Source of the DNA: Candidatus Zipacnadia bacterium
Lineage (GTDB): Bacteria > Armatimonadota > UBA5377 > JALGUK01
Assembly (NCBI GenBank): GCA_029820875.1
Contig: JALGUK010000056.1
Location: 1-8,141, forward strand
Reading direction: 5' to 3'
Length of the DNA stretch: 8,141 nucleotides
Part shown: piece by piece, positions 1 to 5,918 of the stretch
How the letters are laid out: each line of letters starts with the position of its first letter
Numbering within the stretch: the first letter of the stretch is position 1
Position numbers and translations under genes: made by a program
Notes under the pieces: model-generated
The model's database searches: none
The model's input: the letters and a program-made list of their open reading frames with translations, nothing else
What the model was told of the DNA's origin: nothing

Positions 1-1303
1 GCCGGGCTGTGTCGCGATTTTTCGCAAGAACGTTCCTCTTCTGCCCGGGATCGCTCGGCAGATGGTACAGCTCCGGCCGATGCGGGCGTTTGCCGCCGAT
101 TAGCAGGGTCCACTCCTCATCGCGGATAGTGCTCCAGTTGATGTCGCCGTCCCTGCTCGGTATTGCACTGGACGAGAATGCGTACCTGCGCTTCCACTTG
201 GCGCGCGGGCTGCGGATAACCTTGGCGAACGACTCCCCCTGCACACGGCCCGGGATGCCCACGCCGAGCAGGTCAAGCAATGTCGGCATGATGTCGGGCG
301 GCTGCACCAGCGCGTCAGTACGCCGCCCGCCTTTGACGCCCGGCACGCGGACCATGAGCGGGATGTGTGATATCTCATCGTACAGCGGCCACGGCCCGCG
401 GTCGTCGTCCTCGTTGATATTGCTCTTGCCCGTCCGGTTGTGCTCGCCAAGGTACATGCCGTGGTCGGTGGTGAAAACTACGATGGTGTTCTTGTCAAGC
501 CCCAGGTCCTCGACCTTGCGAAGGATGTATCCAATCCACTTACTGACGAGGGTCACTTCGCCTGCATAGTGCGCCCGCAGATTGCGCAGCTCCGCCCGGG
601 TGTACGCGGACGCCTTGCCGTAGTTGGGGTGCAGCATCGGCGGACCGTCGTAGTCGGGATCGTACATCCTCACGAAGAACTCGGGCGGGTTCCACGGCTC
701 ATGGGGATCGAAGAAGTCTACCCACAGGAAGAAACGGTCGGCCTTGTAGTTTTCCTCGAGCCACTTGCTCACGTTCCGGGCTGTCCTCGGCGGGAACCTG
801 TCCTCCTCCCATGTCCACTCGCGGTTAGTCCAGGCGTTGAGGTTCGGGTAGGGTGTGTTCGGGAAAGGCGCGTGCACGAGACGGGCCTTCTTAGGGGGAA
901 CGAGCTTTGGAACGGGATAGTTGACCCTCGTGAACGGGATGTCTCCCTCCTGGCCGCGCTCTACATGCCAGCCCATGAAGCCCTGCGTGAAGTTGCACTT
1001 GTTGCGGATCAAGTGCGTGGTATCGGCGATAAGCTGCGTCATGTACCCGGCCTCAGCCAGCACCTGGGCAAGTGTAATATCGTCGTCGGCCAGGGGGCTC
1101 CAACCCCGGTAGGGAAATGTGTAGCGGCCGGTCGCCAGGTCGGTGCGGTGTGGGATGGTTGGGAAGCTGGCGTCATAGAGGCGGTCAAAAACTACGGACT
1201 CGCTCGCGAACTTGTCCAGCTCCTGCGTGTGAATCCACTTGTTGCCGTTGGCGCCGATGTGGTCGTAGCGGAAGGTGTCGGAAACGATGAGGATGAGGTT
1301 CAA
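1..1303 (-). CDS. Sulfatase-fold hydrolase with Thr at the nucleophile position (3' end cut off)
   Basis: Alkaline phosphatase/sulfatase superfamily hydrolase. The first 434 codons are present and the frame runs off the window edge. The start is TTG at 1303, chosen because GAGGAGG (1310-1316) lies 6 bases upstream and the protein then opens directly with the first core strand and metal site, NLILIVSDTFR (Asp9). There is no signal peptide, so it is probably cytosolic. The family signature C/S-x-P-x-R-x-x-L-x-T-G-R is recognisable at residues 49-60 but reads TIPHRTDLATGR: Thr49 replaces the residue normally matured to formylglycine. The second metal region TTDHG (Asp280, His281), a later GKSN stretch, SHIPLMVRVPG and a typical C-terminal ELYHLPSDPG are all present, so the fold looks intact. 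The Asp/Asp-His metal set resembles phosphonate monoester hydrolases and short bacterial sulfatases; Thr nucleophiles are known in nucleotide pyrophosphatases of this superfamily. Substrate unknown. It lies 72 bases after the glycosyltransferase and is probably cotranscribed with it. The superfamily call is firm; the chemistry (sulfate or phosphate ester) is open. Confidence 0.9.
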   Translation of the reverse strand, partial: MNLILIVSDTFRYDHIGANGNKWIHTQELDKFASESVVFDRLYDASFPTIPHRTDLATGRYTFPYRGWSPLADDDITLAQVLAEAGYMTQLIADTTHLIRNKCNFTQGFMGWHVERGQEGDIPFTRVNYPVPKLVPPKKARLVHAPFPNTPYPNLNAWTNREWTWEEDRFPPRTARNVSKWLEENYKADRFFLWVDFFDPHEPWNPPEFFVRMYDPDYDGPPMLHPNYGKASAYTRAELRNLRAHYAGEVTLVSKWIGYILRKVEDLGLDKNTIVVFTTDHGMYLGEHNRTGKSNINEDDDRGPWPLYDEISHIPLMVRVPGVKGGRRTDALVQPPDIMPTLLDLLGVGIPGRVQGESFAKVIRSPRAKWKRRYAFSSSAIPSRDGDINWSTIRDEEWTLLIGGKRPHRPELYHLPSDPGQKRNVLAKNRDTAR

Positions 1304-1309
1304 TGGTTG

Positions 1310-1316
1310 CCTCCTC
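1310..1316 (-). promoter_or_regulatory. Ribosome binding site that fixes the TTG start of the sulfatase
   Basis: GAGGAGG on the minus strand, 6 bases before TTG. No ATG or GTG in this frame is similarly placed, so the strong site decides the start. Confidence 0.75.
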
Positions 1317-1375
1317 TCCGGCGGTCCGCACTTCGTTGGTTTTCCGGGCGAGCGCAGGCAAGGAGGAGGGCGCGG

Positions 1376-2071
1376 TCACTCGCCCCCGTACGCGGACTTG
1401 TGCTGGATTCTACGGCAGAGGGCTTTGAGGCGATTCGCGGCCGCGGTGGCAAGATACGCCATAATCTGTCCGTACATGGCGAAGCGATCGCGCAGCCCGG
1501 GAAGCAGCCCCCTTTTGTGCTCCTTCATGATGTGGCTTACGCCGTCGAAGATCACCTCAACCTCGCGCAGCCCTTTATCCCGCGCATAGTGGGTCAGGGC
1601 CATTTCCACGCCGAATCGCGTATCGGTGAGGTTGGGGATCGCCAGGAAGGTGGTTCGGCGATAAGCGCGCTGGCCGGAAATGCCCGGAACCAGCTTCTGG
1701 GACAGCGTAGGAAGGAAGTGCCCCCTACGGAACACGCCGATGGCCACTTCCGCTTCACCGGAGGCGATCGGCTCAATGAGGGCTTTTACATGACGCGGCT
1801 GGAGGAAGAGCAAGTCCGCATCAACGAAGACCAGCATGTCTGCAGCGGTCGCCCTGGCACCTACCAGCATTGCGCCGGCCTTGCCGACGTTGGTTTCCAG
1901 CTTTATCGCCTTGACGCCCGGCCATTGTGCCGCAATCTCATATGTCCGGTCAGTGGAGCCGTCGCTCACAACGATGATCTCATCCAGCTCAGGGCAAGCA
2001 CGCAATACTTCGAGCACGCCTGGGAGGCCTTGTTCCTCGTTGTAAGCGGGCACGATCGCTGCGACCTTCAT
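1376..2071 (-). CDS. Family 2 glycosyltransferase (GT-A fold, dolichyl-phosphate-sugar synthase-like)
   Basis: A single-domain, 231-residue GT2 enzyme that transfers a sugar from a nucleotide donor to an unknown acceptor. Visible motifs: the N-terminal strand IVPAYNEE (6-13), the nucleotide-binding VVSDGSTDRT (34-43), NVGKAGAML (61-69), the metal-binding DAD (84-86) in VFVDADLLFL, and a C-terminal part with FGVEMAL and SHIMKEHKRG, which matches the acceptor-side region of short GT2 enzymes. There is no membrane segment or signal peptide, so it is cytosolic or peripheral. ATG at 2071 is chosen because the protein then begins MKVAAIVPAYN as the family does; an in-frame GTG at 2089 would add six residues with no better binding site. 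It follows thioredoxin by 69 bases and precedes the sulfatase by 72 bases on the same strand, so the three may be cotranscribed. Sugar and acceptor cannot be read from the sequence. Confidence 0.88.
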   Translation of the reverse strand: MKVAAIVPAYNEEQGLPGVLEVLRACPELDEIIVVSDGSTDRTYEIAAQWPGVKAIKLETNVGKAGAMLVGARATAADMLVFVDADLLFLQPRHVKALIEPIASGEAEVAIGVFRRGHFLPTLSQKLVPGISGQRAYRRTTFLAIPNLTDTRFGVEMALTHYARDKGLREVEVIFDGVSHIMKEHKRGLLPGLRDRFAMYGQIMAYLATAAANRLKALCRRIQHKSAYGGE

Positions 2072-2140
2072 CACCTTGCCCCACACCACGTAACCTGCTG
2101 CTAGCAGCGAACTGAAAAAGTACCGGGGTTGCTGCGCTTA

Positions 2141-2467
2141 CTATTGCAGGACTCGCTCGACCACCTGGATAAACTGTTCCTCCGGGCGAAAACCTACAAC
2201 CATCTCGGCCACGTTACCGTTCTTGAAAAACAGAAGTGTTGGAATGCTCCGAATACCAAAACGTACGGCCAGTTCCCCGTCCTTATCCACATCTACTCTT
2301 CCGACCTTGAGCCGCCCTGCATACTTGTCGGCGATAGACTCCACGACGGGAGCGACCATCCAGCACGGCCCGCACCATTCCGCCCAAAAGTCCAGCAACA
2401 CCGGCTGCTCGGACTGAATAACCTCTGATTCAAAGTTATCGGCCGTGATCGTAAGAATATCGGCCAT
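2141..2467 (-). CDS. trxA: Thioredoxin with a WCGPCW active site
   Basis: A 108-residue thioredoxin, the usual length for the small cytosolic type, which reduces protein disulfides using electrons from thioredoxin reductase. The redox site is W31-C32-G33-P34-C35. The buried Asp26, Pro40 and cis-Pro76 (in RSIPT) fall at the same residue numbers as in E. coli thioredoxin. Position 36 is Trp where Lys or Arg is common; this residue lies beside the second cysteine and may alter its reactivity or partner choice. The start is ATG at 2467, with GGAGGG (2474-2479) 6 bases upstream; an upstream in-frame start at 2518 would add 17 residues unrelated to the family. A sigma-70-type promoter lies at 2546-2574. 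The glycosyltransferase follows after 69 bases. The family call is firm; the symbol reflects the family and not a demonstrated orthology. Confidence 0.95.
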   Translation of the reverse strand: MADILTITADNFESEVIQSEQPVLLDFWAEWCGPCWMVAPVVESIADKYAGRLKVGRVDVDKDGELAVRFGIRSIPTLLFFKNGNVAEMVVGFRPEEQFIQVVERVLQ

Positions 2468-2473
2468 CCATAT

Positions 2474-2479
2474 CCCTCC
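2474..2479 (-). promoter_or_regulatory. Ribosome binding site of thioredoxin
   Basis: GGAGGG with a 6-base spacer to ATG at 2467. It rules out the longer in-frame start at 2518. Confidence 0.75.
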
Positions 2480-2545
2480 ATCAGCAATATGCAAACATCG
2501 TTGAACAACACTTGACAATGTGATGCGTTATAGCACATCCCGCTG

Positions 2546-2574
2546 AGTATAACACAAATCGTGCATGCCAACAA
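2546..2574 (-). promoter_or_regulatory. Candidate sigma-70 promoter for thioredoxin
   Basis: The minus strand reads TTGTTG (2569-2574), a 17-base spacer, then TATACT (2546-2551). The -10 matches consensus at 5 of 6 bases and the -35 at 3 of 6. It would start transcription near 2539, about 70 bases before the ATG, in the gap after the membrane-protein gene. A second A+T-rich box, TGCTATAAC, lies just downstream and could be an alternative extended -10. Confidence 0.5.
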
Positions 2575-2589
2575 CCGCACTTTGAGCGC

Positions 2590-3165
2590 TTATGCCGGCT
2601 GGCTGGACGCTTCCTCGGCTGGCTCCGGAGGGTCGTTCCGCGGGTCCGCGATGAAGACGACTACATCCAGATAACGCGGATACTGTGACGCCAGGAACAA
2701 CTGATACAGAAGTCCCATCACCAGGAGCTGGCCGGCAATGTTGAGCGAACCGGACAGGTGAGCATGTACGACCGCGAGAGCAGGAATGACCAACCCCGCC
2801 CACAACAAGCCTCGGGTGCCCTTCGACAACCACTCGAATGATGCCCTGGCCCGGCGTCGCATCGTCTGCTGCCGGTCGCCTGCTTCAGCAGCGGTTACGC
2901 GGCAATGACGCCGAAGACGAGGCTCGAACGTCCACAGTCCGTCGAACCAGAACGCTCCGAGGAATATCAATGCCGCAAGAGCCAGTAATGCGGCACCGAT
3001 GTCATCCAATCGGGCCTGCTGGCGCGGGTTGACCTGTACTGTTTGGCCGCCGGCGACAATCAGACAAACCACGAAGCCGAGCAAAAGAGGCCCCAGGCCC
3101 ATAACCGCCCAACGAACCCACAATGCCCGCCGGACCTGCGGCGGCAACAACTCCTCTTCAGCCAT
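2590..3165 (-). CDS. Four-helix membrane protein of unknown function
   Basis: I do not recognise this 191-residue protein. Four hydrophobic segments can be read, at about residues 19-40, 56-78, 119-137 and 142-160. A basic loop (about 83-118, rich in Arg, with RRRARAS) separates the two helical pairs. The N-terminus is acidic (MAEEELLPP) and the C-terminal tail (about 172-191) is Pro/Glu-rich with no hydrophobic content. The basic middle loop suggests that both ends and the loop lie in the cytoplasm. ATG at 3165 is preferred because AAGGTGG lies 5 bases upstream; a GTG at 3195 would add ten residues, but its AAAAGGA is almost touching the codon. It has its own near-consensus promoter at 3220-3248. 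The neighbours (propeller upstream, thioredoxin downstream) do not reveal its job. The reading frame is convincing because of the membrane pattern, promoter and binding site. Confidence 0.72.
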   Translation of the reverse strand: MAEEELLPPQVRRALWVRWAVMGLGPLLLGFVVCLIVAGGQTVQVNPRQQARLDDIGAALLALAALIFLGAFWFDGLWTFEPRLRRHCRVTAAEAGDRQQTMRRRARASFEWLSKGTRGLLWAGLVIPALAVVHAHLSGSLNIAGQLLVMGLLYQLFLASQYPRYLDVVVFIADPRNDPPEPAEEASSQPA

Positions 3166-3219
3166 TCCATCCACCTTCTGCACTGTCTTCAGCACGTCCT
3201 TTTCCCGTCAACGCGCCGC

Positions 3220-3248
3220 AGTATAGCACGCGTGCACATGCCTGTCAA
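3220..3248 (-). promoter_or_regulatory. Near-consensus sigma-70 promoter for the membrane-protein gene
   Basis: The minus strand shows a perfect TTGACA (3243-3248), a 17-base spacer and TATACT (3220-3225, 5 of 6 matches). Expected transcription start is near 3213, about 48 bases before the ATG at 3165. This is the best promoter in the window and suggests the membrane protein is transcribed separately from the propeller gene that ends at 3272. Confidence 0.75.
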
Positions 3249-3257
3249 CGAAATGCG

Positions 3258-3270
3258 CCTCCGATGGAGG
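3258..3270. other. Small hairpin directly after the propeller-gene stop
   Basis: CCTCC-GAT-GGAGG, a 5-base-pair stem with a 3-base loop, starts 1 base past the stop codon at 3272. There is no run of T after it, so it is at best a weak termination or RNA-end signal. Confidence 0.25.
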
Positions 3271-3271
3271 G

Positions 3272-4789
3272 CTATCCGGCCGGGGCGAAAGTGAATGAAT
3301 ACAGCTTACTTCGGTCAAGATGAAATCTCAGGGCGATGGGAGTCCCCTTTAGCCTGCTTAGGTCGGCGTCGCCCCTCCACGAGACGACATGCCGCACGCT
3401 GTCTGTCGTTATCGGGTCTGCCTCCGCCTCCCCGAAACCTGCTATCGGCTTACCATCCATATCGAGAATCTCGACTCGAATGCTCCCAAGAGATGCATTC
3501 GCATTGACGACGAGCCGCTCGCCCGACATCACGATCGGTTTGGTCGTCACGACGCCCTCGCCGGCGTCAATCGAGACGAACCCATCCAGCCGAAGCCTCG
3601 CGAGGCCGACGGCTCCGCCCTGAAGCTCGTTGCGCATTGTTGCCCAGTGCAGGCCGGAGAAACCGACGTAGTAAATCCAGATTTCATCGCCGACGACAAG
3701 CGGATGCTGCATTACATAGGTCATACTCCGGTCGAAGTCGTCCGGCGATGTGCCGGTGGGGATGAATGTATCACGGTTCCCCGCGCGATGCCATGTCCGC
3801 CCGTCGCGGCTGAAAGCCAACTGGATGTCAACCGTATCGAGCCAGGGCAGACCAGGCGTGATTTTAGGCTCCATCCCCGGCAATATGTGATAAACGGCGA
3901 TGAACCCGAAGTAGACATCCTCATAGGGCATCCATTCCATATTGTAAAACTGCCTGTTGCGGGGCGGGTCGTCATCGTCCGGCCTCATGATAACGCCAAT
4001 GGGGGTCCAGTTGAGAAAGTCGTCACTTTCACTCTGAAGAACAACGCGCGTGCCCTGTGTGATGCCGTCGGCGAACGAGAGTTCCTCCCAGTGTCTTGTG
4101 TGGGCGACGTATTTCCCCAGGCGCGAATCCCAGAGAGCCGAGTTGGGGCTGTCGCTTACCGCCGCGACTTTCTTGCCCGGCACCGGGGTCCAGTGCAATC
4201 CGTCCGGGGAGAAGGCAATCCCCACCCCCGCTCCGCTGTTGTAAATCATCTTGTACCTACGCGCAGGCTCTTTGGCCGCCGCATCCTTAAACACCCCCGG
4301 GGCCATCTCTCCCCCACCTCGTTCAAACACAATGTTGTTGTCTTTGGAGCCGCGATACTCTACCAGCCCCAGATTCGGAAGGTCCCAGTGCATCCCGTCT
4401 TTCGAAACGGCATAAGCGACGACGTTGTGAGACCAGTCGTATGGGGCGGCCTCGTACCACATCTTAAACAGCCGCTCCTCTTCGTCGTAGATTACGCTGC
4501 CGCTGACGACGACCAACTCGCTGCCGCCGACAGCCTGGGGCGGCTGAAGTTCAATAATGGGATTGCCCGGGTATTTAGCGGGCTGATTCAACACGCGGAA
4601 GGCGTTTTTCATCTCCGCTACAATGTAGTCGTCCACGAACAACTGCTTGCCCGTCCCCACATCAATCGGACGGGCGGCCGACTCGAAAGCGCTTGCTCCG
4701 CCATTGCCTCTTGACATTCTCAACGGCCCCCCTTCAAAGACTGACAGGCATAGAAGCGCGGCGAGCATGAGGCCGAACAAATCCCGCAT
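3272..4789 (-). CDS. Secreted five-bladed-propeller protein, glycoside hydrolase 32/43-like
   Basis: A 505-residue protein resembling the beta-fructosidase/GH43-type propellers common as unassigned proteins in Planctomycetota and relatives. The core (about 50-405) opens with LFVDDYIV and carries three repeated S-x-D-G-x-x-W turns (129-135, 194-200, 327-333) plus a degenerate SESDDFLNW (253-261), the pattern of blade repeats in such propellers. A C-terminal beta-rich domain (about 415-505) resembles the sandwich module attached to these enzymes. It probably acts on a carbohydrate, but I cannot assign catalytic acids or a substrate. The start is ATG at 4789, with GGGAGG (4799-4804) 9 bases upstream. 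The N-terminus then has a hydrophobic stretch (4-18) and a possible ASA cleavage site at 32-34, so it is probably exported. A GTG at 4855 would add 22 residues. A copy of the start region lies in frame at 4715-4749, giving a second ATG at residue 25. It follows the L,D-transpeptidase by 98 bases. Confidence 0.78.
   Translation of the reverse strand: MRDLFGLMLAALLCLSVFEGGPLRMSRGNGGASAFESAARPIDVGTGKQLFVDDYIVAEMKNAFRVLNQPAKYPGNPIIELQPPQAVGGSELVVVSGSVIYDEEERLFKMWYEAAPYDWSHNVVAYAVSKDGMHWDLPNLGLVEYRGSKDNNIVFERGGGEMAPGVFKDAAAKEPARRYKMIYNSGAGVGIAFSPDGLHWTPVPGKKVAAVSDSPNSALWDSRLGKYVAHTRHWEELSFADGITQGTRVVLQSESDDFLNWTPIGVIMRPDDDDPPRNRQFYNMEWMPYEDVYFGFIAVYHILPGMEPKITPGLPWLDTVDIQLAFSRDGRTWHRAGNRDTFIPTGTSPDDFDRSMTYVMQHPLVVGDEIWIYYVGFSGLHWATMRNELQGGAVGLARLRLDGFVSIDAGEGVVTTKPIVMSGERLVVNANASLGSIRVEILDMDGKPIAGFGEAEADPITTDSVRHVVSWRGDADLSRLKGTPIALRFHLDRSKLYSFTFAPAG
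4715..4749 (-). repeat. Second copy of the propeller-gene start region (inside the coding sequence)
   Basis: This 35-base copy matches the 38-base copy at 4787-4824 at 32 of 35 aligned positions, with one 3-base gap. It ends in an in-frame ATG (4715-4717, residue 25), with GGGGGG at 4727-4732 standing 9 bases before it. The two ATG codons are exactly 72 bases apart, so the frame is kept. In the protein it encodes LSVFEGGPLRM, placed between the hydrophobic stretch and the possible cleavage site. Confidence 0.85.
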
Positions 4790-4824
4790 TCTCAATGGCC
4801 TCCCTTCACTAAAGACTGACAAGC
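4787..4824 (-). repeat. First copy of the propeller-gene start region (ribosome binding site plus ATG)
   Basis: A 38-base segment running from GCTTGTCAGTC through GGGAGG (4799-4804) to the chosen ATG at 4789. It is the upstream partner of the direct repeat at 4715-4749. The 3-base length difference lies in the CTTTAGTGAAG stretch. Confidence 0.85.
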
Positions 4825-4838
4825 GCTCGCTGCGAGCG
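4824..4838. other. 15-base GC-rich dyad between the transpeptidase and propeller genes
   Basis: CGCTCGC-T-GCGAGCG, a perfect 7+1+7 dyad. As RNA it can form a 6-base-pair stem with a 3-base loop. On the minus strand it is followed by CTTGTCAGTCTTT, which is only weakly T-rich. It may be a poor terminator for the transpeptidase gene or an operator; the sequence does not decide. It abuts the repeat at 4787-4824. Confidence 0.35.
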
Positions 4839-4887
4839 ACGCCTGCATCAATCACCTGTTATGTTGCCATACCAAGACCCAGCCGGT

Positions 4888-5754
4888 CTAAAACACGTAC
4901 ACCGGCGTACCTATTTTCACCAACTGGAAAAGGGTTCTCGCGTCAGCTCTGTGCTGGCGTATACATCCGTGCGAGGCCGGGCGACCCAGACGCCGATAGA
5001 ACGGTCTGGAGGTGGCGTGGATTCCGTGGCTGCCGGAACTTGTAATCGCCAGGAAATAGGGCATGTGGCACTCGTACAGGTGCGAGTACGGGTTCGGCAG
5101 TTTCCGGAACACACGGCCCTTATAGTGATCGGACGGCCCCATCTGCGGAGTCCGATACCCTCTGGCGGCGGTGGATATAACATGTATCCGCTTGATTAGA
5201 CCGTCTTCCTGATAGTAAAGCCGCTGCCTCGCTCTTGAAATCACGATGCAGGTTCCCTCGATATCCTTCATGACCCTTGGGCGGAACAGAATCGCGCGCT
5301 CGTCTCGTGCCACGGGCTGCTTTTGCTCGTCAAAGCCAACAATACGAAGCGTAAAGCGGGCGGCATCAATCCATGGGACGGTCCAGACGACGAATTGCTT
5401 GTTGGGGATGGTGCCGGTGACCGCCTCATGGAACTCGCCGCGGGAGCGGCCGCCAAGAGGAGTCCTGTCGCCGAAAAATGACAGCTTCACAAATCTGATA
5501 TCCGGCGCGCTGAGCCAGAAAATTGTGACTTGTTCGCCCTCGACATACTCGTCCCCGTCACCGGGGGCTACGAACTGTATTCCCTCCACAGGTTCGATGC
5601 GGTAGAACTCAGATTCGCGAGCGGGGAAGGCAACTGGACCATTACCGTCGCCTGCCGCATGCGGCTTGACTCGCGGTATGCCCGGCGCCTGAAGGCGTAC
5701 CACGGGAAGTGAGATGCTTGCGGTGACACAGGCTGCCCAAAACAGCTCTCTCAT
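4888..5754 (-). CDS. Exported YkuD-type L,D-transpeptidase
   Basis: A 288-residue enzyme that forms 3-3 crosslinks in peptidoglycan or attaches proteins to it, acting outside the inner membrane. The N-terminus MRELFWAACVTASISLPVV is a signal-peptide-like segment. Residues about 57-160 look like a beta-rich, immunoglobulin-like spacer (EGIQFVAPGDGDEY, then EGEQVTIFW). The YkuD domain covers about 167-288, with MPYFLAI, His246 and the catalytic SHGCIR (Ser261, His262, Cys264, Arg266). The usual Gly after the first His is Ala here (HAT), a mild variation. The domain ends at the C-terminus with GTPVYVF, as is typical. ATG at 5754 is chosen because it gives the signal peptide and has GGGGTG 6 bases upstream; the in-frame GTG at 5832 lies upstream of the -10 box of the likely promoter and so would not be transcribed from it. 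The propeller gene follows after 98 bases. The family call is firm; the exact role in the wall is not visible. Confidence 0.93.
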   Translation of the reverse strand: MRELFWAACVTASISLPVVRLQAPGIPRVKPHAAGDGNGPVAFPARESEFYRIEPVEGIQFVAPGDGDEYVEGEQVTIFWLSAPDIRFVKLSFFGDRTPLGGRSRGEFHEAVTGTIPNKQFVVWTVPWIDAARFTLRIVGFDEQKQPVARDERAILFRPRVMKDIEGTCIVISRARQRLYYQEDGLIKRIHVISTAARGYRTPQMGPSDHYKGRVFRKLPNPYSHLYECHMPYFLAITSSGSHGIHATSRPFYRRLGRPASHGCIRQHRADARTLFQLVKIGTPVYVF

Positions 5755-5820
5755 CGCACACACCCCGATGCCCTGTTGTTCAGAAGGGGCAATTGAACTG
5801 TGCGGTAGCCACGCTAATCC

Positions 5821-5850
5821 ATTATATACCACAGATTGCAGGTCTGCCCA
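5821..5850 (-). promoter_or_regulatory. Candidate promoter of the L,D-transpeptidase gene
   Basis: A perfect TATAAT (5821-5826) lies in GGTATATAATGG on the minus strand. The best -35 is TGGGCA (5845-5850) at an 18-base spacing, 4 of 6 matches. The expected start of transcription is near 5813, about 60 bases before the ATG. Confidence 0.5.
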
Positions 5851-5857
5851 TTTATTG

Positions 5858-5871
5858 GGATGATTTCATCC
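5858..5871. other. Short dyad downstream of the pentad-repeat gene
   Basis: GGATGA-TT-TCATCC, 6-base arms in the 164-base gap between the pentad-repeat gene and the transpeptidase gene. It has no T-run after it on the minus strand, so it is not a convincing terminator. It sits just upstream of the candidate promoter at 5821-5850 and could equally be a binding site. Confidence 0.3.
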
Positions 5872-5918
5872 GAATTCTTCTGTGCTATCTCATCCCCTCA
5901 AGTTGAAGCTGCCGGTAC

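Noticed and set aside
440..2104. A 554-codon open frame on the plus strand
   Set aside because: It runs antisense across the sulfatase and glycosyltransferase genes, both of which show clear family motifs. Its own translation has no recognisable domain, and it crosses the gap between two real genes.
2097..2108. Perfect 12-base palindrome GCTGCTAGCAGC between the thioredoxin and glycosyltransferase genes
   Set aside because: As RNA it gives only a 4-base-pair stem, there is no T-run next to it and no second copy nearby. Chance is a sufficient explanation.
3389..4714. A 441-codon open frame on the plus strand
   Set aside because: It is antisense to the propeller gene. The minus-strand protein has repeated S-x-D-G-x-x-W turns, a signal-like N-terminus and a ribosome binding site; the plus frame has none of these.
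4790..4855. Longer N-terminus for the propeller protein from GTG at 4855
   Set aside because: There is no ribosome binding site before this GTG, while ATG at 4789 has GGGAGG and begins a signal-like segment. It is not fully excluded, because the added residues would supply the positive charge the short n-region lacks.
5755..5832. Longer N-terminus for the L,D-transpeptidase from GTG at 5832
   Set aside because: The added 26 residues precede a normal signal peptide, and the GTG lies upstream of the TATAAT box that probably drives the gene.
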